Part shown: positions 37,884 to 50,469 of the stretch, in pieces | How positions within the stretch are numbered: position 1 is the first letter of the stretch | Layout: each line of letters starts with the position of its first letter | Origin: Acanthococcus lagerstroemiae | Taxonomy: Eukaryota; Arthropoda; Insecta; Hemiptera; Eriococcidae | Length of the DNA: 64,000 nucleotides | Assembly (NCBI GenBank): GCA_031841125.1 | Contig: CM063110.1 | Location: 26,345,626-26,409,625, forward strand | Direction of reading: 5' to 3' | The notes under the pieces: model-generated | The model's database searches: none | What the model saw: only the letters and a program-made list of their open reading frames with translations | What the model was told of the DNA's origin: nothing | Made by a program: the position numbers and the translations under genes

Positions 37884-38472
37884 GTAGAGGAAACTTATTA
37901 ATTTTTAAAAAACTGGAAAGAAAAAAGTGAACAAAACTCACTAAGAAAAAATCATTATTATAATAGTTAGAATCATTTTTTTTTCCCAAAGCTTAAGACA
38001 GCTGCATTTTCTCGTTGTTTTAAATGTTTTGTTTAATAAAGACCACTTACACGGTAGCCAATCAGCTAAATTAGCCAATAAGCTGGCCAGTGAGCTATAT
38101 AACAAGCCAGACAGGCAGGCATGAAGAAGCATAGGCAGATAATGAGCAGGACTATATTAATAGGGGGGGGGTGGGAGGTATGGAGGACGGCTTGCCCAAA
38201 TCATCTTTTAGAGTTGTTGTTAAATTGGCAATTTTAGTCACTCAGTTGACTAATTCCAGAATATTAAGTTGTTGTTTTTCTCGTTTTTTTGTTCAATAGT
38301 TGAACAATTTTCAACTTGCTGGCTTTAAAAGTCGGAAACTTTTTGATTCTCGTGTCTTCAGTGAATTGCTCCTTTTACAGGGCCAAAAAATTCAGGGGGC
38401 GTCCTCCTCCTCCTAATATTTTATCAATCGGCAAAGTCTGAAGACACTTTCTATTTACAAATCGATTTTGCA

Positions 38473-39473
38473 AGGTAGGGTAATATGACGCGGTGGGTAA
38501 GATGCCACAGTTGTCTGTTTTCTATGTTGGCAGCCCTATACAACAAAAGTAATGTAGTAGATTTGTAGCACTTCGATACCAGACCTTGTGTACAAATTCC
38601 CATAGTCGCAGACCAATTCGTTGTTTATTTACGATTTTTTCCCCGTAATTTTTATATAAGAAAAAGTGCTTGAAAATGTTCAATCGTTTTGAAGTAATTT
38701 TGCGAAATTGTGATCAATTTTTGACCATTTTCAAAATATCATGTGTTAGATGTACAGTATTTTCCCTCCTCTTTTAGAATATTTAATCAGTTTTACCGGT
38801 ACATCAAGCGATTATACTTTTTTTTGTCCACAAAGTCATATAGTACGGCAATTTCTAATGGTGGGTAAAATGGCAAAAGTGTGAGTAGGGAAAGATGCCG
38901 CACTATAATGAACGATAAATTTCGATTATTAATGATGTAACGAAAATTTTTCAGCTTGTTATTTTAGATTATAGAGTCGAATTAGGTCAGAAAGATCACT
39001 AAAGGGTCTTGGACAGAAAAGCAGCTAAAAAACGCGATGGAATATGTGAAAAAATATATATATATATATATTGCATACTTGAAGCCAGCCAGTTGTTAAG
39101 AATTCCGGAAGGAACTCCCACTAATTTAAAAGTTACATTTTACACGTTTTACACTCGAATAAAAATAAAAATGAAAAACCGTATGAGTTTAGATATTCTC
39201 ATAAGAATTTTATCTAGTAGTTACGTAATTTTCCTAAGCCATCTTACCCGACAAGAAAAAAGCATCTCACCCACTCCATCGGACAAGATGGTCACAAAAG
39301 AAGGTCTGGGAAGATGATTATACTTCTGTTGGATGGAGATAAAACCAAAAAACATCTTGATAAAAGTTACAGATAAAGGATCAGAATATTTGCGGGCAAA
39401 ATTTCAGCCCCGTCGGATGTTTTGTCAAGAAGCTATGACCACTCTTCAAAATGTTCGTCATCTTACCCTACTT
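38473..39473. mobile_element. Mariner-like non-autonomous element, GGGTAA family, about 1 kb
   Basis: Left end AGGTAGGGTAATATGACG; the right end inverted reads AAGTAGGGTAAGATGACG (15-16 of 18 matching). The right flank is TA (39474-39475) and the left flank CA, likely a mutated TA. Internal words GGGTAAGATGCCAC and CATCTTACCCGAC repeat in both orientations, as in many mariner-derived elements. No transposase frame. It contains an AT microsatellite at 39052-39072. Confidence 0.7.
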
Positions 39474-39787
39474 TACCTCATGCTGAACCCTAAAAAAAAA
39501 AATCTTCATTTATTAAAACTTTTTCAAATTTTTCCACTTGATGAAATCGACATTTTGAGTTGAGAAATAAAGACACCTCCCCTTAACAAAATTAAAAAAA
39601 AACAAAAACATTAATACTAATGAATAAATAAAATTGCTCCGGTACGTTTCTGTTTTTGTTTTTCTGTTTCTATTTATTGGTTTCGCCTCGATTGCATAAA
39701 ATAGGTACTAAGAGCAGATGAAATTCCACCTATGAACGCATGTAGTAAGAATAATTTTTCTACCTCACTGTATACCAAGGGTTGCCC

Positions 39788-39935
39788 GCTGCCTATATAC
39801 CACCAAATCATCTAACGATCTAACACGCTCAATATAAGCTGCATATGCCACCAAATCATCTAACATTCTCGGGTTCTAGAAGCTGCATATGCCACCAAAT
39901 AATCCAACACACTGGGGCTCTAAAAGCTGCAATAA
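39788..39935. repeat. 44-bp tandem repeat, three copies
   Basis: GCTGCATATGCCACCAAAT recurs at 39788 (variant), 39838 and 39882, with a fourth start at 39926; periods are 50, 44 and 44 bp. Copies share CCACCAAATCATCTAACA and a TCTAGAA-like end. Non-coding. Confidence 0.8.
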
Positions 39936-41600
39936 TCAACCACCCTCGCAATTTCGAATCTATTTATTTTTTTTTTTTTTGACGAACCACAAAATTGCAG
40001 TACAGCAAAAGCAAGCCACCGAGATACGAAGGAGTCCGCCTTACTCACCCACCTCAGCAAGGAAACCTTTTCAATGTAACTGCTACTCAATGAAAACCGA
40101 ACAGCCATAAATTTTCCAAAGCTAAGTATACGTTGACCTCTATCCAAGCCCTGAAACCGATTAACGATTACTCATCAGTCATCACTCATTATCAACGGTC
40201 AATGCATTTACGAATTTCCATTCAACAAAAAGTCTCGCGATCAGCGTTCATCCAGCGTGCGTAAATCTCGTTTCCAATTTTACCGGCTCGATTAGACGTG
40301 AACAGGTTCAGCCAAAATTTTCCACAATGTAAACGGGCATATATAGTTAATAGACTTTCCGTCTATCCGACACTTTCCAGAATAATCCGGGCGGCAGCTC
40401 AAGACACCAAATTACGGTAAAAAACTAAAAGACATTATCCGAGTGCGATATTTCGTCTATACGAACTCATTCTCGAGTTTTCTCGAAAAATATGGATTTT
40501 TTCTTTTTAATGACCGAAGGAGGTATTGTCTGACGCGACTTCGCATTATCTTGATAATATTATAGGCCACAAACAACGATCAAATTTCCTACCGGTAGTC
40601 GCACTCCGATTTCGCTCCTCTGCCAAATGGTTGACCGCTAAATTTTTCAACTTCAGCACCCAACATCCATTTTTAGCCTTTAAACTCCCCGAACATAGCA
40701 AATAACGGGAAATAAGAAACCAATATGTGTAACCTACAGTAATGCTATTCAGTACATCGAGATGATTAAAGAATGGCCGACGCTAATGACCTAAAATATG
40801 AACCACCAATTATGCATAACACGTGTACACAAGGTGGGTCAAAATTTCCGCAACGCTACTTTCCGTGATTTCTGAAAAATAGAATAAATATGGAAACTGG
40901 CTCGAGACTACTGGAATGACAACATTAGCCTTTAAAATTCATAACGCTACTAGAAATTCAGGTGAAAACCTAAAGAAAAAATTACTTGACCAATCGACTA
41001 ATCAGCCGTACTGGGGGTATATTCAGGCACTGGGTCCAAATTCCATAACACCTCTTCCATTTTTCCACTCTGCGGGTCCTCAAATTTGAGAAATTCTTTA
41101 TTTTGCAATCAGCTGCTGAGTCATATTATTAATGCTACGGCTCCTAACGTCTTACGAAAACTGAAGTATCGGAGTAGCTGATGTAACCGATGAATCCATA
41201 AATCCACATGAAAAGTCAGACGATCCCCTTTATAGACCACATCTCATATCAACATCAGCTCCATCCGACGAATAGTCAATTTTTAAAGAATCGTTTCTTA
41301 TCCACGAAGTTTATTTCATGTTATCTTCAATTTGGTTTTAGTAAATGAAATTCCTACAATACAGTAAGTCGAATTGAGATGGTAATAATGAGTGAGCTGG
41401 TCCGTAAGGTGGATTAGTCACATGAATTTCAATGTGATCTGATAAACAATTAATTTCGAAGAGTACCATTAAATTAGAAATAAATTAACGTAAAAGTGCA
41501 GAGGACTCCAATCTCACGAAAGAATAACAGGATCAAATTTCTTTAGTAAATTCAAGTCGCTGGACTTTGAAATAAATCGCTCGATTAGCGTAAAATCACG
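39936..41600. other. No gene recognised (1.7 kb)
   Basis: Somewhat more CpG than average around 40200-40650, but no recognisable protein on either strand and no defined repeat. Confidence 0.45.
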
Positions 41601-42010
41601 TTAATTTGTAACAAGTTAATGAACTTGATAAATGGCGAGTTCGTGAACTTCACAAATGAAGCTCATAAACTTGATAAATAAAGTTAATTTTTGAAGAAAA
41701 AAAAATTGCATTACCAGAAAAATAATACAATTTATAAAAAATGAATTTAATCCGTATAAAATTAATGGAATTCCTACTAAATGAATTGAATTAATACAAA
41801 ATAAGATTTAGTTGATAAAAAACGAATTCGCTTGCATGAAAATGGTTTAAATTTGTGTAGTTCACTAAGTAAGTGAATTGATTTTCTGCAAACGTGAGTT
41901 AAATTAGATGGAATTTAAGAGTATTATGAACTTGATCAAGTATATATTCACGTCAATTTACAAATAATTTCTTCATGAATCAGGTTCGTGAACTTGAATT
42001 TCATTCATCA
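41601..42010. repeat. Degenerate AATGAACTTGATAAA-type minisatellite
   Basis: Short words GAACTTGATAAA, GTGAACTT, TTAATGAA and AATTGAATT recur every 15-25 bp in a strongly AT-rich tract, without a constant period. Probably an eroded short tandem repeat. Confidence 0.45.
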
Positions 42011-43579
42011 ATTTTAAATTCGCATCTCTGAGATGATACGAATGCAATGTGTAGTTTGAACTCGTTTGCAGTGGTATTGCAAGGTTTTTTATGTGCATAT
42101 GAAAATTATAGTCAAACTTACGCAAAAAGAAAACGTTTTTATTTCTGCAAACTGAGTGAACCAGCAAAAAATCTCATAAATCTTGTCTCCGAAATTAGTA
42201 AAGGCGCTTTCTTATCAACATATTGAATAGTTTTGAATTTTTTCGACTTTTTCTTAAGGCGGAGGTATAAACGATACTTTGTATCCCAACCAATTTTTCA
42301 GATGTGGAAAGAGTCACAATGTACCCCTGTATCCTTTCCTTTCCGAAGTCACTCGCTGCTTATTTGAACACAACAATTTTTAACCTTTTTCAAGTTGTTA
42401 CTCATCATTATTAAATTGAGAAATCAGCACAAAAAATAGTTAAAATCGTTTTTATATTGCATATAGGTTAAAATAATCTTAAAATAATCAGTCGAATCGT
42501 GATTTTTTAAATTTTTATTTAAAACTTTGTTATTAATAATTGAATAAATTAATTTAATATTAAGAAACTCACGAACCATTAATTCTGTTTAAAAAAATGG
42601 CCAGTGCCAAATTTGTAAATCTCAAAAAATAATACCACTCTTTGTTACCGAAAGTTCAATAGGACGCGTACAGTTCGCCAGATAAAATTTGTTGAAAAAA
42701 AAATTACCTTTACGCACTAAGTACCTCTGGCTCCCGACGCAATGGGGCAATTGGGCTCATATTCGAACTCAAACCACGTTTAGGGCTGAGAAAACCTTAT
42801 ACATGAATTTTAGTTGACTAAGTCAATTCGGACTGAAAACGCGAAAGAGTCGCGCTCTACAATTTCAATAGCGTAAAAAAGATGAACTGCTATAAAAGTG
42901 ATCACTTTAGAAAATTGCTTTGATTGAAATGAAAATGGACTCATCTGAAAGGAAATGTCAACCTCTATCAATTTCGTACTCTTCATTTTTTTGAAAAACT
43001 CTTTCATTGTTGAGATATTTCCTGAAAATTAAGTACGTTTGTTAATGGGATATTCTCACATGATCACTACTACAAGTTGGCGATGACAGCGCGCCACCAC
43101 CTCGACCAGCCCGAACTGCAGATGACTAGAGCGTTGGACAACACCATTTGAACAAACATTTCGGCTTCCCAACTCCCCGTTAAAAGGTCCAGTTAGGCTA
43201 TCTACGAGTACAAACTCGGATTTCATTTTATTTTCGAGAACAACGTATCAAGATTTCAGCATTCTAACTCAATTACAGCTCTCACTATCATCAAACATAA
43301 GCAGGGGCAAACAAACAAACAAATAAATAAAAATGAACATCACGACCATTGTGTATAAGGCTGAAGTTAGTTTGTCTAAAAAGCATGAAGATAAAAAAAA
43401 AAAGATTTAAAATTGCTGACTTTTTGAATCTTTTGATTTTCAATTTTCCCCATCTCTGTCAAGAGTAGCGGCGTAAATTTTTCGTTTTGAAATAGGTTAA
43501 CTGGTTTTTGGAATTGTAACCATTTGACTGAAAAATCGGTACGCGGCAAGTTTTTTAACCAACTAAGAAGACCAGTGAG
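42011..43579. other. No gene recognised
   Basis: AT-rich spacer with a small G+C-richer patch at 43080-43200. No supported gene or terminal repeat. Confidence 0.45.
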
Positions 43580-43762
43580 AAAAAAAAAACTGGTGAAAAC
43601 CCTATTTAAAAGAACCAGTTGAAACCGGTTTAAAAAAAAAACAGTCAAAACCAACTTCAAATAATCGGTTAAAACTGATTTCAAATAACCGATTAAAACA
43701 GATTTCCAATAACCGGTTGAAACTGATTTGAAATAACTGGTTAAAAACCAGTTTAAATAGAA
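43580..43762. repeat. 24-bp tandem repeat with AACCGGTT core
   Basis: Units start at 43663, 43687, 43711 and 43735, exactly 24 bp apart, each of the form AAYCGGTTRAAACYGATTT plus CAAAT-like text; older, less regular copies extend left to about 43580. The near-palindromic core AACCGGTT occurs perfectly at 43623-43630 and 43711-43718, with one-base variants in the other units. Confidence 0.85.
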
Positions 43763-43852
43763 TTCGGACCTCTAAAAGTATATTATTTTAACACGATTGA
43801 AAAAGTCTGATCTCGTGCACTGAAATATCTATTTCACAAAGATTTTACAGTA

Positions 43853-44665
43853 AGGTTGCCTAATATCGCCCACCACCGTATTTTGCCCTGTAGAAGCGCG
43901 ATCTGGCGAAAAAAATGTTTTCATGTTTGGTATCGCAAAACAGTAGCGCATGTATACAGTTATGGTCTGGAAGCCAAAACCGAAGAGTGACAGCTGGGAG
44001 AAGAAATTGAGGACCTGAAAACTTTTTTAATGTTGTCTATGGATGGCGCTTATGAGCGGTAGGATACAGGCAAGATGTCAAATCGAATATTTTTCTCATT
44101 AGAAACGTTCAAATTGTAATTTCCGATAAAAATTTGGAGGATTTATAGTGAAATAAGCGCAGTATGGCGTCGAAGGAAGTAAGTACCGTTTTCCTAATAT
44201 TGCTCACAAGCGAATTTGAGGTCTGCGGCGCTGCCTTTGGCGAAGTCGCGAACAAGAAAAAATACATTTGTTCACAGTACTTGAGTGGATAAATTCGAAA
44301 TTGTCTTCATTTTAATTATAAGTGACGTAAAAATTTCAATTTTTTAGGTAGGCGATATTAGGCTTAAGGACTTCAACATGTAATTTTGGTGAGCGATATT
44401 AGAAGCCCAAAAATAAATTTTACGATTTTGACTAAGGGCCACTTTGGCATGCCTGCAATCGCCATACGTCCCACCACACCACTCTGCTTTAAAAATGCAT
44501 GTAAAATAACCGAACCCCCTCCCCTTCATTTTAGCGTGATACTCTTGTAGCGGAAGATGTACGAACATTTTGAGCCACTATCGAGGTCGATAGCTCAAAT
44601 AGGTGAAATTTAATAGTCATTTTAAAAGAAAAGTCGGTAAAAAGTAGGCGATATTAGGTAACCTT
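43853..44665. mobile_element. Mariner-like non-autonomous element, TA-flanked, 813 bp
   Basis: The left end AGGTTGCCTAATATCGCC is matched in reverse by GGCGATATTAGGTAACCT at the right end (17 of 18). TA flanks both ends (43851-43852 and 44666-44667). GCGATATTAG and TAATATTGC words recur internally. No transposase frame. Its AGGT terminus and TA flank resemble the element at 38473. A 47-bp piece at 44436-44482 is an inverted copy of the retroposon-like repeat at 37759, so the element is nested or mosaic. Confidence 0.8.
44436..44482 (-). repeat. Inverted copy of the GGGACGTATGGCGA dispersed repeat
   Basis: On the minus strand it reads TGGTGTGGTGGGACGTATGG and continues to AAAGTGGCCC, matching 37759-37803. 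It has no poly(A) tail here and lies inside the mariner-like element. Confidence 0.6.
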
Positions 44666-44751
44666 ATCTTACTTTTTATCTGAATGAGACGACTTATGAG
44701 GAACTACTGGCAGGATACGAATTAAATAGCCTTCAACGTCAAAAAGAAGCA

Positions 44752-45951
44752 CAGGTGCAACCAGGGAGCTATAGGGACTATAGCCCCCCCCCCCCCCCCG
44801 AGAAAAATGCTCTGATCATTTTTTTTAAATCTTAGTGACTACGCGAAGTAATTTAAAGTATTCATTCCATGGATTGACTCTTTTATCATCAACTTGTTAA
44901 CTGATTAGAAAAGCATGAAAACATACAAAATTTCAGTAACGAGATCAAAAGAAAACCAATTTGTTGAACTTTGCGCTTTTTATCGACAGGATATTGCCGC
45001 TTCTAATGCGTCTATTCTGAAAGCAAAATATCAACTTTGATGCGAAAAACTCAACCTAGAACAACGAAAATTCGCTGTCTCTTTCTCCAGATGCAATATC
45101 AGGATTGAATTTACGTGACGCGGAATTGTAACTTCCTAAAAACATGTTTGGACAATTCTGGTCACAACATGCACCTCTGAATGATCATCTTTTTCTGTAA
45201 GACGAATTAAAATGCACATATTTGCGAAGCACCATGGGAGACGAAAGGTTGAATCGTCTTGCCGTGGCTGTACATTCGTCAATATACAGGGTGTTTAACA
45301 AATTTGAAAATTTAAAATATTGGACTTTTATTTAACTTTCACTGGACTATTTCGAGCTTTTTATACGCGCAAAAATTGAGTTTGCGAGACACTTAGTGAT
45401 CGAAGTTGAGTTTTGGACATCATTTTTCAATTTTTATTGAACCTACACATATATTGAAATTGTTGAACTTCTATTGGAGTTATTGGACCTTTTTCTAAAT
45501 TGAACTTTTATTGGACTTGTTGGCCCAGTAGACACCCTGACATGCTGAAGTGAAGTTGGCAGGGGTGGATACAGAAAATAATTTCAGGGAGGGTCCGAAT
45601 GAAAATGTTATAGACGAAACATAATACCTCTAGGTCACAATAGACAGACTTAGATATTTCGGAGGTGGAAGGGTCCGGACCCCTAAATCCCTCTGTATCC
45701 GCCACTAGAAGTCAGAGGAAGTAATCGATATTTTGATAAAAAGTGGATCAAGAAGATTGGATTTTAGAGTGTAATTTTTTTCTTATTTTTGTTTTGCGAT
45801 TTCGTTTACAATGTTTTTAAAAATGAACTTTTGTAGAATTTTCAGCTAAAAATTACAAATCAAGTATTTTACTTTTTCGTATAAAATTCACCCCACCCCA
45901 ACTTTTCTCAGGTTTAACTCCTCCCAAAGGTAATTTCTGGTTGCGCTTATA
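44752..45951. mobile_element. Possible larger hAT-like element, GCAACCAG ends (composite)
   Basis: The left end CAGGTGCAACCAGGGAGCTA and the right end TTTCTGGTTGCGCTTATA are inverted and match the ends of the compact copy at 56064-56258. A 15-17-base C-run lies just inside the left end. The flanking octamers share only AAGA, so the duplication is unproven. The interval holds a nested hAT-like copy at 45560-45707. No transposase frame was found in it. Confidence 0.4.
45560..45707. mobile_element. hAT-like miniature element, GCGGATACA family, copy 2
   Basis: Ends CAGGGGTGGATACAGAAAAT and TGTATCCGCCACTA. Flanks GAAGTTGG (45552-45559) and GAAGTCAG (45708-45715) match at 6 of 8, both changes being transitions, as expected of an old target duplication. 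Interior AATGTTATAGACGAAACAT and GGGTCCGGACCCCTA are shared with the copy at 13030. Confidence 0.8.
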
Positions 45952-47120
45952 AAGAGAAGTCACCTCATAGAGTTCCTCTCTGATGCTATGCGCCGTAGAC
46001 TATAAGATTGTGAAACACTGGCTGAAATTCTATTTTACATTCCACCTACTGATACACGAATGAAACCTTTGGTCCCTGTTTAGATCATACCAAGATAATC
46101 TGTAAGTTATGGTTAAGCCGGATAACGCGAGAGTACAATAATATACGAAGTCGGAATCAACACAGACATTTTATGTTAAACCTAGCCTCAGTTTTTAAAG
46201 CACCCCGGCGTGATTCTAGGCGGCCAAAACCTAACTACACGGTTTTTTCAAAGTTTGCTTCGTTCCAAGTCAAAATTTTACATCAACCTGTACGCAGAAA
46301 CACTTCCTTTCCTTCCAGTGGTCAGTCCAGGATACAGGGTTTCCTCTTGGTCATCTTCACAAGTAATATACAGTGTCACAACTTGAATCAAAAATTCAAC
46401 AAATTTAGATGGGACTCGTTTAAATGGATAAATTTTTTGTACAACTTCACTGCCTTGTGATCAATATTACTTGATTTATCAAAAGATTGCCAAAATTTTA
46501 GCTACGAGGAAAAATATGTTTGATACGGTCATTTTAGACTAAATAACAACTTGCAGACTTTAAAACCTAAGCAGGAATATAGCGTTGGATGAATCAGTAA
46601 AAACAAGCAAGAATTTGATCATGAAATACAAATAGGACTATAATTTACAATATAATTTTTAGATCAACATCTCAACATAGTTAAACAAATTTGAAATATT
46701 ATTTCAAAATTAAAACTCGAGCAAAAACTGAGTAGATAATCATTAAACAAACTAAAAAAAAAAATTAATAATTAGAGATTATTTTGTCACCTTGACTACT
46801 TTGTGTAGGCTACCCAATACCCTTTAAAAATATATATTAGTTTCGTTCTATCTGCAAAGCAAAGGGCGGAACTGGAACTGTTAGGGTTCAATCAACTTCT
46901 AATAAAAATCAAAACAAAACCAGAACTAAAAATTAAGTTCTGAGGAACTTTTCTTATTTAAATTTAATCAAAAAGAACGCACACATCTTCTAATGCAATG
47001 TAAGTAGAATCAAACACGAAAGGTGAGATGAACAAATAAGAAGAACTGAGAACCTAGACCCCAGTTTTGCCAAGTTGATAAGAGGAAACCCAAGTAGTGA
47101 TATCCGTGATACCATACTAC
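45952..47120. other. No gene recognised
   Basis: A 95-codon plus-strand frame at 46173-46460 has no recognised domain. Otherwise AT-rich spacer. Confidence 0.45.
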
Positions 47121-47438
47121 CAGGAACGTATCGTAGAGTTTCCCTGGAATGGGGGGGGGGGGGGGGGGTAAAACTGTAAGAGTCCCAACTGACTCAACTC
47201 AAAATTCCCAAGTAACGAAGTACAAAAAAAACAAAAAAACTTTATGACTTGTTGGATTTTTCCAACTTCTCAACTCAATTCCCAAGCATCAAATAAAGAT
47301 AAATCTTTTGACTCTTTGGATTCTTCCAACTCCGCCTGACTGAAACGGTGAACTTTGAATTTTCCCAACTACTGAAGAAAAAATTTCTAGGGGGTGGGAG
47401 GGAGGGAGGGGGAATTCCCCCCTATCGGAACGTCCCAG
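47121..47438. mobile_element. hAT-like miniature element, GACGT family, copy C
   Basis: Begins CAGGAACGTATCGTAGAG and ends CTATCGGAACGTCCCAG, with an 18-base G-run at 47151-47168. It is longer (318 bp) than copy B because the block CAACTCAA...TTCCCAAG...GGATTTTTCCAACT is internally duplicated. Flanking octamers CATACTAC and CACACCAA match at 5 of 8; weak support for a decayed duplication. Confidence 0.7.
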
Positions 47439-48572
47439 CACACCAATACACTGGATACGCGAATAACACCACGGCGCACATCTCATGCGTGACCCTCTAT
47501 ATAAAAACGCACCTACATGCGTCAAAACCGGGTTTCTCTAGAACTGCAATTAAAGTTTCCCGCTCTTCCGCCCCTCCCGTGGTTCCCTGAATTTTCTCGT
47601 GGTCTTTACCCAATCCACTCGGAACTCGCGGCAAATAATTGAGCTATGTTCACAACTATGCAGCTTGGTCTGAACACAAAAACGACAGTTCGCTACAGGT
47701 ATGTGGTTTTTGACACACTAGGAGGGTTTTAACATAGATATGTTTTTGGAGCATTTTATAACTTCTCATACAATGGGACAAGTCCCTCGTGAAAGAACAC
47801 GTCTCCTGCATTCCCAATCACCCAAAAAGTGAAAATTGATTTTTTGGCACACTAGGTGGATTTCAATATAGAGGGTCTTACTGCGTTCCATATCGTTCGT
47901 CATTATTTCCTCGTTTTCTCTGAGGGTTGGTGTTGTGGGACGTATGGCGACGCACGCATGCCGCAAATGGTCGCATCTGAATGAAGGTAGGATTGTTGGA
48001 TGAATGTTCAAAGAATAAAACTCATTTAGTATATTTTCGGATCGAGTTGGATCAGGGTTTTTCCAGTCCATAAAGAGAAGGTATTTGGTAGGGCACAATG
48101 GACAGTAATGTTGAACTTAACACATTGAACGCGGAGGGTCTCCTCTGAGTGCCAGTCCGACAAACCGGGGAACGTGTACAGTACGCCACAGTGAATTATA
48201 TGAAGCAACGGCACTGTTAATTCACATCTTGCCCCTGGAAACGGAGAACGTGTACAATACGTTTTCATCTTCGAGATTGACTGTAAAATCAGGGGCGTGG
48301 CCTACACGTTTCTCGTGCATGGAATCGAATTCTACGTCAAATTCACTCTCAAAATCCGTTTTCATATATTGAAAAATCGATCATTAGTAGTCGATTTACG
48401 TGTGATTTAAAAGTTTTATTATTATTATTATTATTATTTTTTTAGATGAGAGTGAACGAGCGAGTGAAAGTGAAACTCTAGTTGCTCATACGTGCTCTAA
48501 GAATTTTATCATCTGTTTATTATTTTTTTTTCATTCCACTGGGAAAAATTAAAAGTTTATACGACAGAAATC
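47439..48572. other. No gene; short direct repeats
   Basis: TTTGACACACTAGGAGG (47710) and TTGGCACACTAGGTGG (47844) form a diverged direct repeat. GAACGTGTACAGTACG and GAACGTGTACAATACG recur near 48169 and 48246. A truncated copy of the GGGACGTATGGCGA repeat lies at 47928-47963. An ATT microsatellite is at 48418-48438. No supported gene. Confidence 0.5.
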
Positions 48573-49155
48573 AATATGTGGCAGTTTCTATAAAAAGGGG
48601 TAACTTTGTTGATCGATCAACGTCTCAGAAAACGCGAGAAAAAAAAATGTTGGTCAAAAAATCAATTTTGAGATTTTGGTTGATTTCTATAGAAAAAACA
48701 TCACAATAACGAAGAGACAAAATTTACGCGCATGAGAGAGAAAGAGAATTATGAAAAATGAAAGAGAATGAGAAAAGAATGCGAATGTCTGCGTTCGCTT
48801 CTTCGTGGTTTTTCGGAGCTCACAAATAAATCCGATGTTCTGAATTGTTACCACGCAGAGCGAAAAATTACCTTTCCAACAAGCCCTCGTTGAGGCTGGT
48901 AACGTGATTCCGCGGCGAGTTAGGGCCGCTTGACGGAATGGGAGAAAAAGGTGTGTCTAACTTTAAACGAGATTTTCCCAAAAACGTGTTTTCGCGCCTT
49001 CTTGTTACACTCATCTTTGACCGCTTGTATCTCCGGAACAAATCTCGCCGATAGCTCGTCGGAATGGGTATTCATTCCTCTATTACGTACTGTCCGTGAC
49101 TCAAAATTCGTCGGATCGACAAAGTTGCCCCTTTTTATAGAAACTGCCACATATT
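48573..49155. mobile_element. DNA element with 42-bp terminal inverted repeats, 583 bp
   Basis: The left arm (48573-48614) starts AATATGTGGCAGTTTCTATA and its reverse complement forms the right arm (49114-49155), with 40 of 42 positions matching. The interior is G+C-richer than its surroundings (TAACGTGATTCCGCGGCGAG region near 48900) and has no transposase. The target duplication is not clear, so the superfamily is unassigned. Confidence 0.75.
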
Positions 49156-50057
49156 ATGAATAAGAAATTAATTTTCTGTGATCAAAATATTACTTAATAT
49201 TGTTTTACTAGCGGATTTTTATGCATATAATCCGTATTATAAAATGTTTTGGTCAATTTTTGAGTACAATTTGGAAAAAATAATTTTGCAAGATAATTTT
49301 TTTATCCGTGTCAAAAAGGTACATTTTCAAACACTTATAAAAAATCTTGTACAGCGTGAAACTACTGAAATGAGAATAGCATATTATAGTTCATGAAATG
49401 TACTCTAAGAAGCATTTATTACATTTTTGCTACACTTGCTGCAAAAATTCTAAAAAATTCTCCAAAAACCTAAAATAGTGCTGTTTTGCACATAATTTTA
49501 GGATGACATGTACTACACGTCCTTCGTTTGCAGGGACAAGGTGGAAAAAACTGGTGCCGTTTCTCAAAGGTCAGGGAAGAGGACGCATTGAGCACGTTCA
49601 TCGGGTTCTCAGTGTTTATTTATTCTGAGGTTAGAAACGAGAAGTTTCTTCTCCAAATAACTCATTCAAATTAAACTGTATTTATCAACGAATAAAAATA
49701 AAAACATAAAAAAATTCTACGTCAAATTCTGGCTTCAGTATTGTCGTTTGAAACCACCCTTCATTTCGTCATCTTTAAAACAGTGTACTTAAATTTTGGA
49801 ATGCTCAAATTGATATCCAGCTCCGCATTCAAATAATATTTTTGGGGAGATAAGTTGTGCTGTTTTTAGGTCATCTGATATTGAAGAATAATTATTTCCA
49901 CCATTCATGTAAATTTGGCTCGCTTCACTTTACAGAGTTTTGGCCGCCTAAAACCAGCATTTCGCCCAGTGTGGCGCGGTAGGAATCAAAATGGCGTATG
50001 GCTACACACGAGTTAAAGTGCTCCAACAACACTAATCAAAAATCAGTATGGGAAAGC
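49156..50057. other. No gene recognised
   Basis: AT-rich at 49160-49480, mixed afterwards. No supported gene or repeat. Confidence 0.45.
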
Positions 50058-50224
50058 CAGGGGCGTACACACTGGGGTGGGGTGGATCCCCCTCACCGTA
50101 CGGCCGTGCACTTGAAAATTCACGAAAATGCGGATCTCAGAAACATTAGAAAATAAATTTAGTTTAAAATACCCCATTTATGTTAGGTCATTCCTCCCTC
50201 ACCATATTCCTGGATACGGCACTG
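50058..50224. mobile_element. Possible hAT-like miniature element upstream of ABCG exon
   Basis: Left end CAGGGGCGTACACACTGG, right end CCTGGATACGGCACTG; the inverted ends match imperfectly (about 10 of 14). No convincing 8-bp duplication. Family assignment rests only on the CAG termini and size. Confidence 0.4.
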
Positions 50225-50469
50225 GGTATTTACCATTCCAGTAGCAGTGAATCAGTGTTCTCAGGTGTTCTGTATGTTTCACAGACCGATGGTAATTTAA
50301 TGACGGACTTCTGGCCCACCTTGTATAATAGGAAAGAAAGAGATGTAGGAAAATTACCAATTATAATTTTGAAAAATCTAGAATCTACGACGACGTCTGT
50401 TAATTACATACCTACACACACACATACACATCCATACGCTTAATTCGCGACGAGTAACCGTGAAAAACG

